DNA of 64,000 nt from Pseudonocardia abyssalis (GCF_019263705.2 NZ_JADQDK010000001.1:5208001-5272000), one strand, 5' to 3'. Positions 1 to 9,228 are shown, numbered from the stretch's first letter. The notes: generated from the letters alone by a model not told the origin. A program made the numbers and translations.

Positions 1-41
1 GGCCGCCGCATCGGCTTTTCACCCGTTCGGCGCAGCGACGG

Positions 42-1274
42 TCAGGTCTGGGCCAGGAGGTACCGGCCGAAGTGCGGCACGGTGAACGCGATCTGGCCGC
101 GCTGCGCGGAGAAGACGAGGCCCTTCTTGAGCAGGCTGTCGCGGGCGGGCGACAGGGAGGACGCCCGCCGCTCCAGGTGCTCGGCGATCCCCGAGGTCCC
201 GACGGGCTCGTCACGGCCGTCGGCCAGCTCGGCCATCGCGCGCAGGTACTCGCGCTCGGCCGGGGTGGCGCGCTCGAAGCGCGACCCGAAGAAGCCGACG
301 GCGAGCTCCGCCTCCGCCTCCGGCGCGGCCATCTTCACGTCGGCCGCGCAGATCGGGGTGCGCGGCGCGGCGTCCCACGCGGCCTTGCCGTAGGCCTGCA
401 CGAAGTACGGGTAGCCACCGGAGCGCTCGTAGAGGGCGTCCAGGGCGTCGACGTCGAACGTGGCGTCCTCGCGCTCGGCGGGGGCGAGGAGGGCGAAGTC
501 GGCGTCGGCGCGGTCGAGCTGGCCGATCCGGGCGTAGCGGAACAGGCGCTCCGAGTACGACTTCGACGCGGACAGCACCGCGGGCAGGTGCGGCAGCCCG
601 GCGCCCACCACCACCAGCGGCGACCGCGACTGCGACAGCTCGTGGCACGCCGCGCACAGGGCCGAGACGTCGTCGGCGCGGAGATCCTGCATCTCGTCGA
701 TGAGGATGGCGACGCCGGTCTCCAGGTCGGCCGCGAGCGTCGCGACCTCGGTGAACAGCTCGACGAGGTCGATCTCGATGTCGCCGGAGTCGGCTTTGCC
801 GGTGCGCACCGGAACGTCGATGCCAGGCTGCCAGCGGTCGCGCAGCTTGGCGTCGGCGGGGGCGGAGCGCAGCGCGAATGCCTTGAGGACGCCGAGCACC
901 TCGTCGACGCGCTCGCCGTCGGGATGGCGGACGGCGAGGTCGCGGATCGCGCGGTGCAGGGCCGCGGACAGCGGGCGTCGCAGGTCGGCGTCCGGCCGGG
1001 CCTCGATCTTCCCGGCTCCCCAGCCCGCACGGACGGCCATCGACCGCAGCTCGCCCAGCAGCACGGTCTTCCCGACGCCGCGCAGCCCGGTGAGCACGAG
1101 GCTGCGCTCCGGACGCCCGCGCGCGACGCGCTCCAGGACGATCTCGAACGCGTCGAGCTCGCGGTCGCGGCCGGCGAGCTCGGGCGGCCGCTGGCCGGCG
1201 CCTGGGGCGAAGGGGTTGCGCACGGGGTCCACGGATCGGACGGTATCCGCGGTTCTCGGTGAAACCGTAGACAT
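42..1274 (-). CDS. AAA+ ATPase of the Orc1-like/AAA_16 type
   Basis: The 410-residue product is a P-loop ATPase. Walker A is GLRGVGKT (residues 63-70) and Walker B is a hydrophobic strand ending IDEMQDL (about 189-197). A typical entry sequence (ELAGRDREL, 32-40) precedes the P-loop, and the C-terminal 70 residues look like a winged helix. This arrangement is that of Orc1/Cdc6-like and MalT-like signalling ATPases, which bind ATP and often DNA or partner proteins. The ATG start at 1274 is the first Met of a coherent frame. The gene stands alone: the next minus-strand gene upstream begins about 900 bases away. The partner and substrate are unknown. ATPase assignment is firm from the motifs; the biological role is not inferable here. 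Confidence 0.85.
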   Translation of the reverse strand: MSTVSPRTADTVRSVDPVRNPFAPGAGQRPPELAGRDRELDAFEIVLERVARGRPERSLVLTGLRGVGKTVLLGELRSMAVRAGWGAGKIEARPDADLRRPLSAALHRAIRDLAVRHPDGERVDEVLGVLKAFALRSAPADAKLRDRWQPGIDVPVRTGKADSGDIEIDLVELFTEVATLAADLETGVAILIDEMQDLRADDVSALCAACHELSQSRSPLVVVGAGLPHLPAVLSASKSYSERLFRYARIGQLDRADADFALLAPAEREDATFDVDALDALYERSGGYPYFVQAYGKAAWDAAPRTPICAADVKMAAPEAEAELAVGFFGSRFERATPAEREYLRAMAELADGRDEPVGTSGIAEHLERRASSLSPARDSLLKKGLVFSAQRGQIAFTVPHFGRYLLAQT

Positions 1275-1354
1275 CGCTATCGAAGGCGATGGCGTGTCGT
1301 CGATCGGTCCGTATCCGGCTCTCTGGTGTCAACCGGAGAAAGAAGTAGATTCGG

Positions 1355-2191
1355 CTACGCCCGACGGGTCGCCGCGTCGGCCAGGCAGAACAGGCCGAAT
1401 GCGGCGATCCCCGCGGCCACGACGATCAGCAGTCCCGCCCCTGCGACCGACGACCCGAGCACCCGCAGGGCCGCGTCCAGCCCGCCGGCGCGGCCGGGGT
1501 CCGACGAGATCGCCGCGGTGCCCGCGAGCACGCCGATCGCCCCGAGCGCGAGCGCGCGCGACAGGTGCCCGGCGACGCCCAGCCAGGCGATGGCGGCGCG
1601 CGCGACCGGCCCGACCCGGCGCAGGTCGAGATCGCCGAGGAAGGTGCGGCGCACGCCCGTGTACGTCATCGCCACGGCGAGCCCGAGCACCCCCACCGCG
1701 GCCGCCCCGAGCAGCACCCGGCCGAACGGCAGGCCGAGCGCGGTGGCGGCGAGGGAGCGGACCGCGGTGTCGCCACCGGGGCGGCGGATACCGAGCAGGT
1801 AGTCGAGGACGACCAGCGCGAGCCCGCCCGTCGCGATCGCCTTGGCCACCGCACCGAGTCGCTTGCGGACCCGCTCGCCGCCATGCACCCAGCGGAACCC
1901 GAGCGCGGCGGCGCTGACCTGCCACAGCGCGAACGCCGCCAGCCCGACGGCTCCGAGTGCGAGGGTGATGAACCCGCCGGGGGTGCGGGCGACGGTGCCG
2001 ATCGCGCCGTCCGGGTCGGCCGGGGCCACGGGGGCGCCGAAGGCGACCTGCAGGGCCAGCCACGCGACGAGCAGGTGCACCAGTCCGTACCCGACGAGCC
2101 CACCGCGCCCGAGCGCGTCGACGATCGGTCCGGGCGCGTCGGAGGGGCCGCCCCGGACGAGGCGACGCAGGCGGACGAGCGGGCCGGTCAC
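1355..2191 (-). CDS. DUF1206 membrane protein
   Basis: The 278-residue product has six hydrophobic segments arranged as three similar pairs, as in the DUF1206 family of actinobacterial and cyanobacterial inner-membrane proteins. The pairs start near residues 28, 105 and 195 and carry repeated Gly-rich helices (for example GYGLVHLLVAWLALQ in the first). The start is GTG at 2191. The N-terminal 25 residues are basic and presumably cytoplasmic. No catalytic motif is visible and the family function is unknown. It is divergently placed from the SIMPL gene, with 98 bases between the starts for both promoters. Confidence 0.8.
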   Translation of the reverse strand: MTGPLVRLRRLVRGGPSDAPGPIVDALGRGGLVGYGLVHLLVAWLALQVAFGAPVAPADPDGAIGTVARTPGGFITLALGAVGLAAFALWQVSAAALGFRWVHGGERVRKRLGAVAKAIATGGLALVVLDYLLGIRRPGGDTAVRSLAATALGLPFGRVLLGAAAVGVLGLAVAMTYTGVRRTFLGDLDLRRVGPVARAAIAWLGVAGHLSRALALGAIGVLAGTAAISSDPGRAGGLDAALRVLGSSVAGAGLLIVVAAGIAAFGLFCLADAATRRA

Positions 2192-2289
2192 CCGCCCATC
2201 TTCCCGTCCCGCCCTTCCTCGCGAATTCTTCGGCTCTCTAGCGTCATCGGCAGATGTGTACAGAGAGCCCGATCTGGTTGGCTGGTGCG

Positions 2290-2901
2290 ATGACCGAGAT
2301 CGTCACCGAGGGCAGCGGCTGGTTCGAGCAACCCGGCGACCGTGCGGAGCTCGACGTCGGGTTCGCCGCCACCGCGAAGACCCGTTCGGCGGCGGTCACG
2401 GCACTCGGCGGGCAGCTGGCCGCCGCGGCACCCGCGCTGGAGGCCGACGGGCTCACCGTGGAGCACCGCAGGCTCTGGGTGCACAACGAGTGGCGGCGCG
2501 ACCGGGTGGTGGGCTGCCGGGCGGGCGAGGACGTCCGGCTCGTCGTCACCGACGTCACGGTGTTGGAGGAGGTGCTCGCCGCTCTGATCGGGGCCGAGCC
2601 GACCAGCCTCGACGGCCCGCGCTGGGTGCTGACCGACCCCGCCGCCGCACGCCGGGAGGCACAGCGCCGGGCCGTCGCCGACGCGCGCGACCGCGCCGAG
2701 GGCTACGCGGCCGCGCTGGGGGTCACGTTGGGCGGCCTGCTGCGCCTGTCGGAAGCACCGGACCATCACCCGTCCGGGTTGTCGATGCGGATGGCCATGG
2801 CGAAGGACGCCACGGCACCGGACGTCCGTGAGCTGGGTCTGGAGCCCGAACCGGTCCGCGTCACGGTGCAGTGCACGACGACGTGGGCCACCTCTGCGTA
2901 G
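2290..2901 (+). CDS. SIMPL (DUF541) domain protein
   Basis: The 203-residue product is a SIMPL/DUF541-type protein, with alternating beta strands and an alpha region rich in Ala, Arg and Glu (RREAQRRAVADARDRAEGYA), typical of the oligomerising helix of the family. An in-frame ATG exists 12 codons upstream at 2254. I prefer the ATG at 2290 because the sequence MTEIVTEGSG starts the conserved domain and the upstream codons look non-coding. No signal peptide is evident with this start, unlike many secreted family members, so it may be cytoplasmic. The role in actinobacteria is unknown. Confidence 0.8.
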   Translation: MTEIVTEGSGWFEQPGDRAELDVGFAATAKTRSAAVTALGGQLAAAAPALEADGLTVEHRRLWVHNEWRRDRVVGCRAGEDVRLVVTDVTVLEEVLAALIGAEPTSLDGPRWVLTDPAAARREAQRRAVADARDRAEGYAAALGVTLGGLLRLSEAPDHHPSGLSMRMAMAKDATAPDVRELGLEPEPVRVTVQCTTTWATSA

Positions 2902-2942
2902 TCGACGGCGTAACACTGCCGTGTCGGGCGCGAAAGAGAGTC

Positions 2943-3323
2943 GTGGACCTGCCGCTCCGACGACCGACCGCAGCGCTGCGGCGCACCCTCGGGTGGGTCC
3001 AGCTGATCCTCGCCGTCGGGGTCGTCCTCGCGGCCGTGGTCCTGGGGCACCTCGTGCAGTCCCGGGTCGAGGCGCGTGCCGCCGGCACGACCGCGCGGCA
3101 GGAGGTCGTCACCCCGACCGCCGAGTCGTCGGTCACCGGCGGGGGCGCCACCGGTGACGGATCGCTCGCCGCGCTCGGCACCCTGCTCGTCGGCGCGACG
3201 CTGGTGGCGTGCATCGGCACCGTCGGCCGCCGCCGCCTCGACGACAGCGAGAGCGACCGCTGGGCGTCGGACTGGGCGCGGGTCGAGCCCGTGTGGAGCG
3301 GACGCGTGACCGAGGGCTTCTAG
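2943..3323 (+). CDS. Rv1733c-like two-helix membrane protein
   Basis: The 126-residue product has a basic N-terminus, a transmembrane helix at about residues 17-38, an extracytoplasmic loop rich in Val, Thr and Ala, a second helix at about 75-93, and a C-terminal tail ending in the pattern W-x3-W-x3-EP-x-W. That tail and topology match the actinobacterial family that includes mycobacterial Rv1733c and many Streptomyces membrane proteins of unknown function. I chose the GTG at 2943, preceded by a purine-rich gaaagagag stretch, over an upstream in-frame ATG at 2871 that overlaps the SIMPL gene. Its TAG stop overlaps the stop of the convergent fxsA-like gene. Confidence 0.65.
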   Translation: MDLPLRRPTAALRRTLGWVQLILAVGVVLAAVVLGHLVQSRVEARAAGTTARQEVVTPTAESSVTGGGATGDGSLAALGTLLVGATLVACIGTVGRRRLDDSESDRWASDWARVEPVWSGRVTEGF

Positions 3324-3799
3324 GACGCCTTCCGGTCCCGGGGATCCACGATCTCGCCCTCGATGACGGGCGTGTCCCGCGGGGCGGGCTCGTCCACGAC
3401 CGTGCCGTCCACGACCCGTCCTTCGGAGTGGATCCGGGCCGTCTTCAGCCCGGGGGCGCGCTGCTCCGCGGCCGTGACCAGCCGCCTGCGCACGAGTGAG
3501 CGGGTGGGTGGAAGCAGCAGCAGCAGCCCGGCCAGGTCCGTGACCAGGCCGGGGACGAACAGCAGCACCCCGCCCGCCGCCACCAGCAGCCCGTCGGTGA
3601 CCTCCGTGTGCGCCACCCGGCGGTTGTTCACGGCCTCGGCGAGCGCCTGCGCGGCCCGTACCCCCTCCCGGCGGGCGAGCCAGAGCCCGAGCAGGGAACC
3701 GGCCAGCAGGACCACGATCGTCCAGCCGAGACCGATCACCGAGCCGAGCGCTACGAGGGCGACGATCTCGACGACGAGGTACAGGAGCACGAACGGCAT
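3320..3799 (-). CDS. fxsA: FxsA family membrane protein
   Basis: The 159-residue product is an FxsA-family cytoplasmic membrane protein. It has two N-terminal helices (MPFVLLYLVVEIVALVALG and the following segment), the family signature around LARREGVRAAQ, then a third hydrophobic segment with VPGLVTDLAGLLLLLPP. E. coli FxsA over-expression relieves F-plasmid exclusion of phage T7; the role in actinobacteria is unknown. I start at the ATG 3799, where homology-like sequence begins, rather than at the in-frame ATG at 3847. The stop codon shares a CTAG tetranucleotide with the stop of the convergent gene on the plus strand. Confidence 0.85.
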   Translation of the reverse strand: MPFVLLYLVVEIVALVALGSVIGLGWTIVVLLAGSLLGLWLARREGVRAAQALAEAVNNRRVAHTEVTDGLLVAAGGVLLFVPGLVTDLAGLLLLLPPTRSLVRRRLVTAAEQRAPGLKTARIHSEGRVVDGTVVDEPAPRDTPVIEGEIVDPRDRKAS

Positions 3800-3856
3800 A
3801 TCCGCACAACGCGCGAGGGGCCGTTCGTGCTCCCGTCGATCTGTCACGACTTGGTG

Positions 3857-5215
3857 TCACCTCGTGAGCGCGAGTCCCGGCGCGAGGACGCGGCCCGGGT
3901 CGAGCCGGTCGCGGACGGCGAGCAGCCGCTCGCGGTCGGCGTCGCCCCAGAGCCGGGCGACGCGTTCGGGACCCGCCGCGCCGAGGAAGTTGAGCAGGGC
4001 GCCGCGGGCGGCCCACGGCGCCATCCGGTCGACGACGGACTGCGTGATCGCGGGCATCGTCTCGGCCAGCGGACCCGCCGTCGGACCGAGGGCCCACACC
4101 GAGAACGCGGCGTCACGGCCCGCGACGGCGTTCGGCACCGCGGCCGGACGGCCGAGCGCCCCGCCGAGCTGACGCAGCTCCACCATGATCAGCGGGACCA
4201 CGGCGTCGGGCCCCGCGATGGCCAGAAGCTCGTCGACGGCCTCGGCGGGCAGCTCGCGCAGCGTGGTGCCCCGGTCCCAGGTCGGCATCGGGTCGGTGGG
4301 GTCCATGTGGATGGAGTCGACGGCGGCGAACGGCATGTCGGTGACCAGGTCCATCAGGGCCGGGGCCACCGCCCGCATCGGGGCGAGCAGGGCCGCGCCC
4401 TCCTCGGCAGGGCCGAGGTGGGCGACACGCAGGTGGACGACGAACTGCCCGCGCAGCGGTTCGGGCAGGGTCGGCAGCGGGGGCAGCCGCAGCAGCGCGA
4501 CCGAGGTCGTCGTCTCCTCGGGCAGCGTCGCCACCCACGTGCGGTAGGCGTGCAGGACGTCGGCCGCCACCGCGCCGGGGAAGAAGATCCCGCCGCCGTA
4601 CAGGCGCGCGACGGGCACCAGGTCGAACTCCAGCTCCGTGACGATGCCGAAGTTGCCGGAGCCGCCGCGCAGCGCCCAGAACAGGTCCGGGTCGCTGATC
4701 GCGTCGACGTGGCGCACCTCGCCGTCGGCGGTCACGAGCTCGACGGACCGGACGTGGTCGGCCGCGAAGCCGTGGCGCCGCGCCAGTGGGCCGAGCCCGC
4801 CGCCGAGGGTGTAGCCGACGACGCCGACCCCGCTCGCGGACCCGCTGAGCGGCGCGAGGCCGAACGGGGCCGCGGCCTCGATCACCTGGGCCCAGCGCAC
4901 CCCGGCCCCGACGCGTGCGGTGCGGGCCGCCGGGTCGACCGCGACCGCGGACATCCGGTGGGTGGTGACGAGGACGGTCCCGGCGAGGTCGGACACCAGG
5001 CCGTGGCCGGTGGACTGCACGGCGACCCGGAGGCCGTTCGCCGTCGCCCAGCGCACGGCGGCGACGACGTCCGCGGTGCCGGTGGCGCCGACGACCACGG
5101 CCGGCCGGGCGGTGTGGGTGGTGTTGAACGCGGCGACCTCGACGGCGACGCGGGGGTCGGCGCCGTCCAGAACCGGTCCGCTCACCTGCGGGACGAGATG
5201 GGTGGAGGCGGTCAC
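3857..5215 (-). CDS. FAD-binding oxidoreductase (PCMH/BBE type)
   Basis: The 452-residue product has a PCMH-type FAD-binding domain (about 35-205) and a C-terminal berberine-bridge-like segment ending in a Leu-Asp-Pro-Gly-Arg-Val-Leu-Ala-Pro motif. Visible flavin-contact elements are TGHG, the Gly-rich YTLGGGLG loop, and ALRGGSGNFGIVT. Relatives oxidise alcohols, sugars or phenolics with O2 using covalently bound FAD; the TGHG histidine could carry the flavin, but the second (Cys) attachment residue is not obvious. The start is GTG 5215, whose bases overlap the TGA of the DUF4333 lipoprotein gene (GTGA), so the two are probably translationally coupled. The substrate is unknown. Confidence 0.85.
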   Translation of the reverse strand: MTASTHLVPQVSGPVLDGADPRVAVEVAAFNTTHTARPAVVVGATGTADVVAAVRWATANGLRVAVQSTGHGLVSDLAGTVLVTTHRMSAVAVDPAARTARVGAGVRWAQVIEAAAPFGLAPLSGSASGVGVVGYTLGGGLGPLARRHGFAADHVRSVELVTADGEVRHVDAISDPDLFWALRGGSGNFGIVTELEFDLVPVARLYGGGIFFPGAVAADVLHAYRTWVATLPEETTTSVALLRLPPLPTLPEPLRGQFVVHLRVAHLGPAEEGAALLAPMRAVAPALMDLVTDMPFAAVDSIHMDPTDPMPTWDRGTTLRELPAEAVDELLAIAGPDAVVPLIMVELRQLGGALGRPAAVPNAVAGRDAAFSVWALGPTAGPLAETMPAITQSVVDRMAPWAARGALLNFLGAAGPERVARLWGDADRERLLAVRDRLDPGRVLAPGLALTR

Positions 5216-5493
5216 GACGACACCCGCTCCATGTCGAAGTTGATGTCGCTCCCGGTCAGCGACGTCACGGTGACGGTCACGTCGAAGGGGCCGGCGGCGT
5301 CGGTCGCGCCGCAGGTGAGGACCGCGCCGACGGTGCCGTCGAGGTCGTCGGGGCAGTCGGCGGTGGCGGCGCCGAGCTGCGACACGATCTGCTGCTCGAC
5401 GGCGTCGGCCGGCGCGGAGGTGCCGCACGCGGTGAGGAGGGTGAGCCCGGCGGCGGCGAGCAACAGCATGGGGCGGGGGTGGGGCGAGGTCAT
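5212..5493 (-). CDS. DUF4333 lipoprotein
   Basis: The 93-residue product begins with a lipoprotein signal: a short basic-polar start, a hydrophobic stretch (MLLLAAAGLTLL) and the lipobox LTAC. The mature part has the DUF4333 pattern, with VEQQIVSQLG, a CPDDL motif, a second Cys (LTCGAT) probably disulphide-bonded to the first, and a final beta strand. It is expected to be lipid-anchored on the outer face of the membrane. DUF4333 proteins are short secreted actinobacterial proteins of unknown function. It is the first gene of a two-gene unit with the FAD oxidase. Confidence 0.85.
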   Translation of the reverse strand: MTSPHPRPMLLLAAAGLTLLTACGTSAPADAVEQQIVSQLGAATADCPDDLDGTVGAVLTCGATDAAGPFDVTVTVTSLTGSDINFDMERVSS

Positions 5494-5590
5494 CGAGGTC
5501 TCCGGGTACGTCCGGCGGCCGGTCGGCTGCCGTGGTGGGGACACCGTGCGACGCCGGCCTTGCGGGCGACTGGCACCGACTTGAGGCCGA

Positions 5591-8500
5591 CTACGGGCCC
5601 AGTCGGACGAGGTCGGCGCGGGCCCGGTCGGCCCATGGCCAGGCACCCACGGCGGTGTCGACGCGGACGGCCTCGGTGAGGTGCGTCCGTGCCGCCGCCA
5701 CGTCGCCGGTGCGGGCGGCGAGGCGTCCGAGCACCCCGTGCACCGAACCCCAGGCGGCGTTGGCGGTGCCGGCGACGACCAGCTCGGCGGACTGCGGGAG
5801 CAGCTCGCGGTAGAGCCGCGCGGGATCGGGGGCACCGAGCGCGGCGGCCACCTCGCCCCACGCGCAGCGCAGGAAGTCGGTGCTCCAGTCGACCGGGATG
5901 TCCACCTCGGTGCGCGCCAGCAACCGCCGGGCCCCGTCCGCGTCGCCGAGCTCGACGAGCGCGAGCAGCGCGACCGGCCGGAGCACCGGGAAGTCGTTCG
6001 TGGTGCCGTCGACGAGCTCGTTCACCACCTCGTCGAGCCGACCCTGGCCGCGGCGCACCGTCATCCGCTGCACCAGCCGGCACCAGCCCGCACCCCACAG
6101 GCTGGTCCGTCGCTGCAGCGCGTAGGCCTCCTCGGCATGCTTCTCGGCGTCGTCCCACGCGCCGTGCAGCGTCGCGTGACCGGCCTCCTGGTAGCTCACC
6201 TGCGCGCGCAGCTCGGCGAGCCCCAGCTCGGTGGCCAGCCGGGAGGCCCGGGCGAGGTCGGCCCGGGCGAGGTCCGGCTCGGCGAAGCGCAGGGCCAGCG
6301 CGGCGCGGTGCAGTCGGGCCACGGCCTCGGTGTGCGCGGGCAGCCCGGAGCCGACCATGGCCAGCGACTCGTCGAGCACGGCCCGCCGCGCCGCCTCCTG
6401 ACCGGGTACCCACCCGGCGAGGTAGAAGTTGTTCAGCGCGCGGCCGAGCAGCGCGACGTCGCCGAGGTCGCGCGCGATCCGGGCGGCCTCGCGGGCGGCG
6501 TCCATCCCCTCGGCCCGCCGGTCGGTGTAGCAGAGCTCGCAGGCCAGGGTGCCGAGCAGCTCGGCGCGCCGGACGCCGTCGCCGGTGCGGGCGAGCAGCT
6601 CGTCGATCCGGTCGACGACGGTCGCGTCGCTGGTGCCGTACGCGCGCCAGTTCCACAGCGCCACCCCGCCGAAGACGCCCGTCGCCTCGGCCGCGCGGTC
6701 GGCGTCACCCGCCTCGGTGGCCAGCGTGATCGCCCGCGACAGCGCCGCGTGCGCACCGACCAGGTCGCCCGCGGCCCGGAGGTCCCGGCCCAGCGCGACG
6801 AGCAGCTCCTGGACCTGGGCGGGATCGGCCAGCTCGACGGCCCGGGCGAGGTGCCCGGCCGCGGTGGCGTGGGCGAACCGGTCGCGCGCCGCGTCGGCCG
6901 CGGCGAGCGCGTGCCGCAGCGCCGCGCCCGCTCCGGCGAACGGGCCCGCGAGGTAGGAGTGGTGGGCGAGCGCGTCGAGGTGTCCGGCCACCGGCAGCCC
7001 CTCCAGCGCCTGGGCGATCCGGCGGTGCAGCCGGGCCCGCTGCAGGCGGGTCAGGCCGGCGACGATCGTCTCGCGCACCAGCTCGTGGCCGAAGCGCCAC
7101 ACCCAGCCGTCTCCCTCCTCCACCACCACCCCGGTGATGACGGCGGGCTCCAGCAGCGCGGCGATCTGCTCGGCGTCGATCTCGCTCGCGGCCTCCAGCA
7201 CGTCGAGTGGGAACTCGCGCCCGATCACCGCGGCCATCGTGAGCAGCGCCCGGGTGTCGGCGGGCAGCCGCCCGAGTCGTCGCTCCAGCACGTCGCGGAC
7301 CGAGGCGGGGATGTCGGCCGACGCGGGGCGCGCGTCGAGGCGGCGCTCGCTGCGGAGCAGCTCGATCAGCTCCACCAGGAAGAACGGGTTGCCCTCGGTG
7401 CGGCGGCGCAGCTCCCCGGCCAGCGCCGGGTCGTCGAGCCCCCGGTCGACGAGCAGCTCGCCGACCTCGTCGGCCGGCAGCCCGCCGAGGCGCAGCCGCG
7501 TGACCGACCGCTCCCTGGCCAGGTCGGCGAGCGTGTGGACGAGCGCGTCCGTGCGTTCGTCCGCGGTGTCGCGCAGGGTGGCCAGTACCAGCACGGGAGC
7601 CGCGGCGATCCGGCCGACGAGGAAGCGCAGCAGGTGCAGGGAGAGCGGGTCGGCGCCGTGCAGGTCGTCGAGTACGACGAGCAGCGGACGCTCGGCCGCG
7701 GCGACGAGCAGCGCGGCGGCGATCCGCTCGAACAGCTCGGCGCGGCGGGTGTCGGAGTCACCGGGACCGGCCATCGTCGCACCGGCGTCGGAGCCGAGTG
7801 CCCGGAGCACCTGCGTCCACGGCCACAGCGCGGGGGCCGCGGCCTCGTCGGCGCAGCGGCTCCACGCCACCCGGGCCCCGACCGCCGCGGCGGCGGCGAC
7901 GGCCTCCTCGGCGAGACGGGTCTTGCCGATCCCGGCCTCGCCCCCGACCAGAACCACCGACCCGGAGCCGTCCGCGGCGGCGGACAGCCGCCCGACCAGT
8001 GCGGACAGCTCCGTCCGACGTCCGACGAACCCGGTCCGGCGCGGCGGCTCGACCGGGGCGGAGGTGACGGGGACGGGCGCCGGAACGGGCTGCGGGCCGT
8101 CGACGGTCGCGTCCTGCGTGAGGATCGCCTGCTCCAGGCGGCGCAGCTCGGGGCCGGGGTCGATGCCCAGTTCGTCGCGCAGCAGGTCGCGGCAGGTGGT
8201 GAACGCGCGCAGGGCGTCGGCCTGGCGTCCGGTGCGGTAGAGCGCGAGCATCAGCGAACCCCACAGCCGCTCGCGCATCGGGTGCACCGCGACCAGGCGC
8301 TCCAGCTCCGCGACGGCGCTCTCCGGCCGCCCGTCGGCGAGCAGCGCCTCGACGTGACGCTCCAGCGCCACCGCCCGCAGCTCGGCGAGGCGGGCGCGGT
8401 CGGCGGTCACGGCGGCGCGCTCGCCGTCGCCGAGGTCGGAGAACGGCTCGCCACGCCACAGCGCCAGCGCGTCGATCAGCAGCGCGTCGGCCTCGGCCGG

Positions 8501-8860
8501 TCGGCCCGCCGCGAGCAGCCGCTGACCGTCGGCGAGGAGCCGCTCGAACCGCACGACGTCGAGGTCGTCGGCGTCGAGGAGGTAGCCCGGCGGGCGGGTC
8601 AGCAGGACGCGCGGCGCGGCGCGCGGGGCGCGGTCCGGCTCCAGCAGGCGGCGCAGCTGGGAGACGTAGGACTGCAGGGTCCCGGTGGCGGTCGCGGGCG
8701 GTTCGCCGGCCCAGAGGGTCTCGTTGATGCGGTCGAGCGGCACGACCCGGCCGTGGTCGGCGAGCAGCAGCGTGAGCAGCGCGCGCAGCTTCGGGCTGCC
8801 CAGGTCGACCGGCCGTCCGTCGGAGACGACCTCCAGGGGTCCGAGTACCCGGAACTGCAC
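5591..8860 (-). CDS. SARP-type regulator with AAA ATPase and TPR region
   Basis: The 1089-residue product has an N-terminal OmpR-like winged helix (about 1-95), a bacterial transcriptional activation domain (BTAD, about 95-240), an AAA_16 ATPase with Walker A GGEAGIGKT and Walker B LLVVLDDLHGAD, and a long C-terminal alpha-helical TPR-like region. This is the AfsR/large-SARP architecture, which binds direct repeats in promoters, usually of secondary-metabolite or stress genes, with ATP hydrolysis controlling activity. No C-terminal LuxR HTH is seen. The GTG start at 8860 (VQFRVLGPLEV) matches the usual SARP beginning; the longer in-frame ATG at 8896 would overlap the upstream GNAT gene. No biosynthetic cluster is adjacent, so its targets are unclear. 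Confidence 0.9.
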   Translation of the reverse strand: MQFRVLGPLEVVSDGRPVDLGSPKLRALLTLLLADHGRVVPLDRINETLWAGEPPATATGTLQSYVSQLRRLLEPDRAPRAAPRVLLTRPPGYLLDADDLDVVRFERLLADGQRLLAAGRPAEADALLIDALALWRGEPFSDLGDGERAAVTADRARLAELRAVALERHVEALLADGRPESAVAELERLVAVHPMRERLWGSLMLALYRTGRQADALRAFTTCRDLLRDELGIDPGPELRRLEQAILTQDATVDGPQPVPAPVPVTSAPVEPPRRTGFVGRRTELSALVGRLSAAADGSGSVVLVGGEAGIGKTRLAEEAVAAAAAVGARVAWSRCADEAAAPALWPWTQVLRALGSDAGATMAGPGDSDTRRAELFERIAAALLVAAAERPLLVVLDDLHGADPLSLHLLRFLVGRIAAAPVLVLATLRDTADERTDALVHTLADLARERSVTRLRLGGLPADEVGELLVDRGLDDPALAGELRRRTEGNPFFLVELIELLRSERRLDARPASADIPASVRDVLERRLGRLPADTRALLTMAAVIGREFPLDVLEAASEIDAEQIAALLEPAVITGVVVEEGDGWVWRFGHELVRETIVAGLTRLQRARLHRRIAQALEGLPVAGHLDALAHHSYLAGPFAGAGAALRHALAAADAARDRFAHATAAGHLARAVELADPAQVQELLVALGRDLRAAGDLVGAHAALSRAITLATEAGDADRAAEATGVFGGVALWNWRAYGTSDATVVDRIDELLARTGDGVRRAELLGTLACELCYTDRRAEGMDAAREAARIARDLGDVALLGRALNNFYLAGWVPGQEAARRAVLDESLAMVGSGLPAHTEAVARLHRAALALRFAEPDLARADLARASRLATELGLAELRAQVSYQEAGHATLHGAWDDAEKHAEEAYALQRRTSLWGAGWCRLVQRMTVRRGQGRLDEVVNELVDGTTNDFPVLRPVALLALVELGDADGARRLLARTEVDIPVDWSTDFLRCAWGEVAAALGAPDPARLYRELLPQSAELVVAGTANAAWGSVHGVLGRLAARTGDVAAARTHLTEAVRVDTAVGAWPWADRARADLVRLGP

Positions 8861-8877
8861 GGACGCAGGGTAGGCGG

Positions 8878-9228
8878 CTAGAGCGTGAGCTGCCACGTGC
8901 CCGGCTCCACCGGCACGAAGCCCAGCTCCCGCATCATCCGCAGGCCGGCGGGTTCGGCCGGCTCCGCCATGAGCACGGTGCGGCAGCCCTCAGCCCGCTG
9001 CGCGGCCATCACCTGTGCGGCGAGGCGCCGCCCGTGGCCGTGGCCGAGGTGCCGTTCGGGCACGCCCCCGCCGACGACCCGCGCCACCGGCCCCGTCCGC
9101 CGCACCTCGATGACGGCCTTGGGGTCCTCGCCCGCGGGGTCCGTCAGGTCCTCCAGCGTGTACCGGACCGTGCCGTCGGGACCCGTGCCCCGGTGCGGCG
9201 TGCGGCGCATGAGGTGCGACTCGGCCAT
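8878..9228 (-). CDS. Small GNAT-like acetyltransferase
   Basis: The 116-residue product resembles the core of a GNAT N-acetyltransferase. The acetyl-CoA loop is present as a Gly-rich GHGHGRRLAAQ segment followed by a helix and beta strand, and it ends with an aromatic-poor GFVPVEPGTW segment typical of GNAT C-termini. It is shorter than common GNATs (about 150), with little of the N-terminal sheet, so it may be a degenerate or minimal member. ATG 9228 begins MAESHLMRR. The gene ends 17 bases upstream of the SARP start on the same strand, so the two probably form one transcript. Confidence 0.6.
   Translation of the reverse strand: MAESHLMRRTPHRGTGPDGTVRYTLEDLTDPAGEDPKAVIEVRRTGPVARVVGGGVPERHLGHGHGRRLAAQVMAAQRAEGCRTVLMAEPAEPAGLRMMRELGFVPVEPGTWQLTL

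Noticed and set aside
5681..8881. Very long plus-strand ORF opposite the SARP gene
   Set aside because: It is a GC-bias shadow of the SARP gene, with Arg/Gly/Gln/His-rich composition and no domain.
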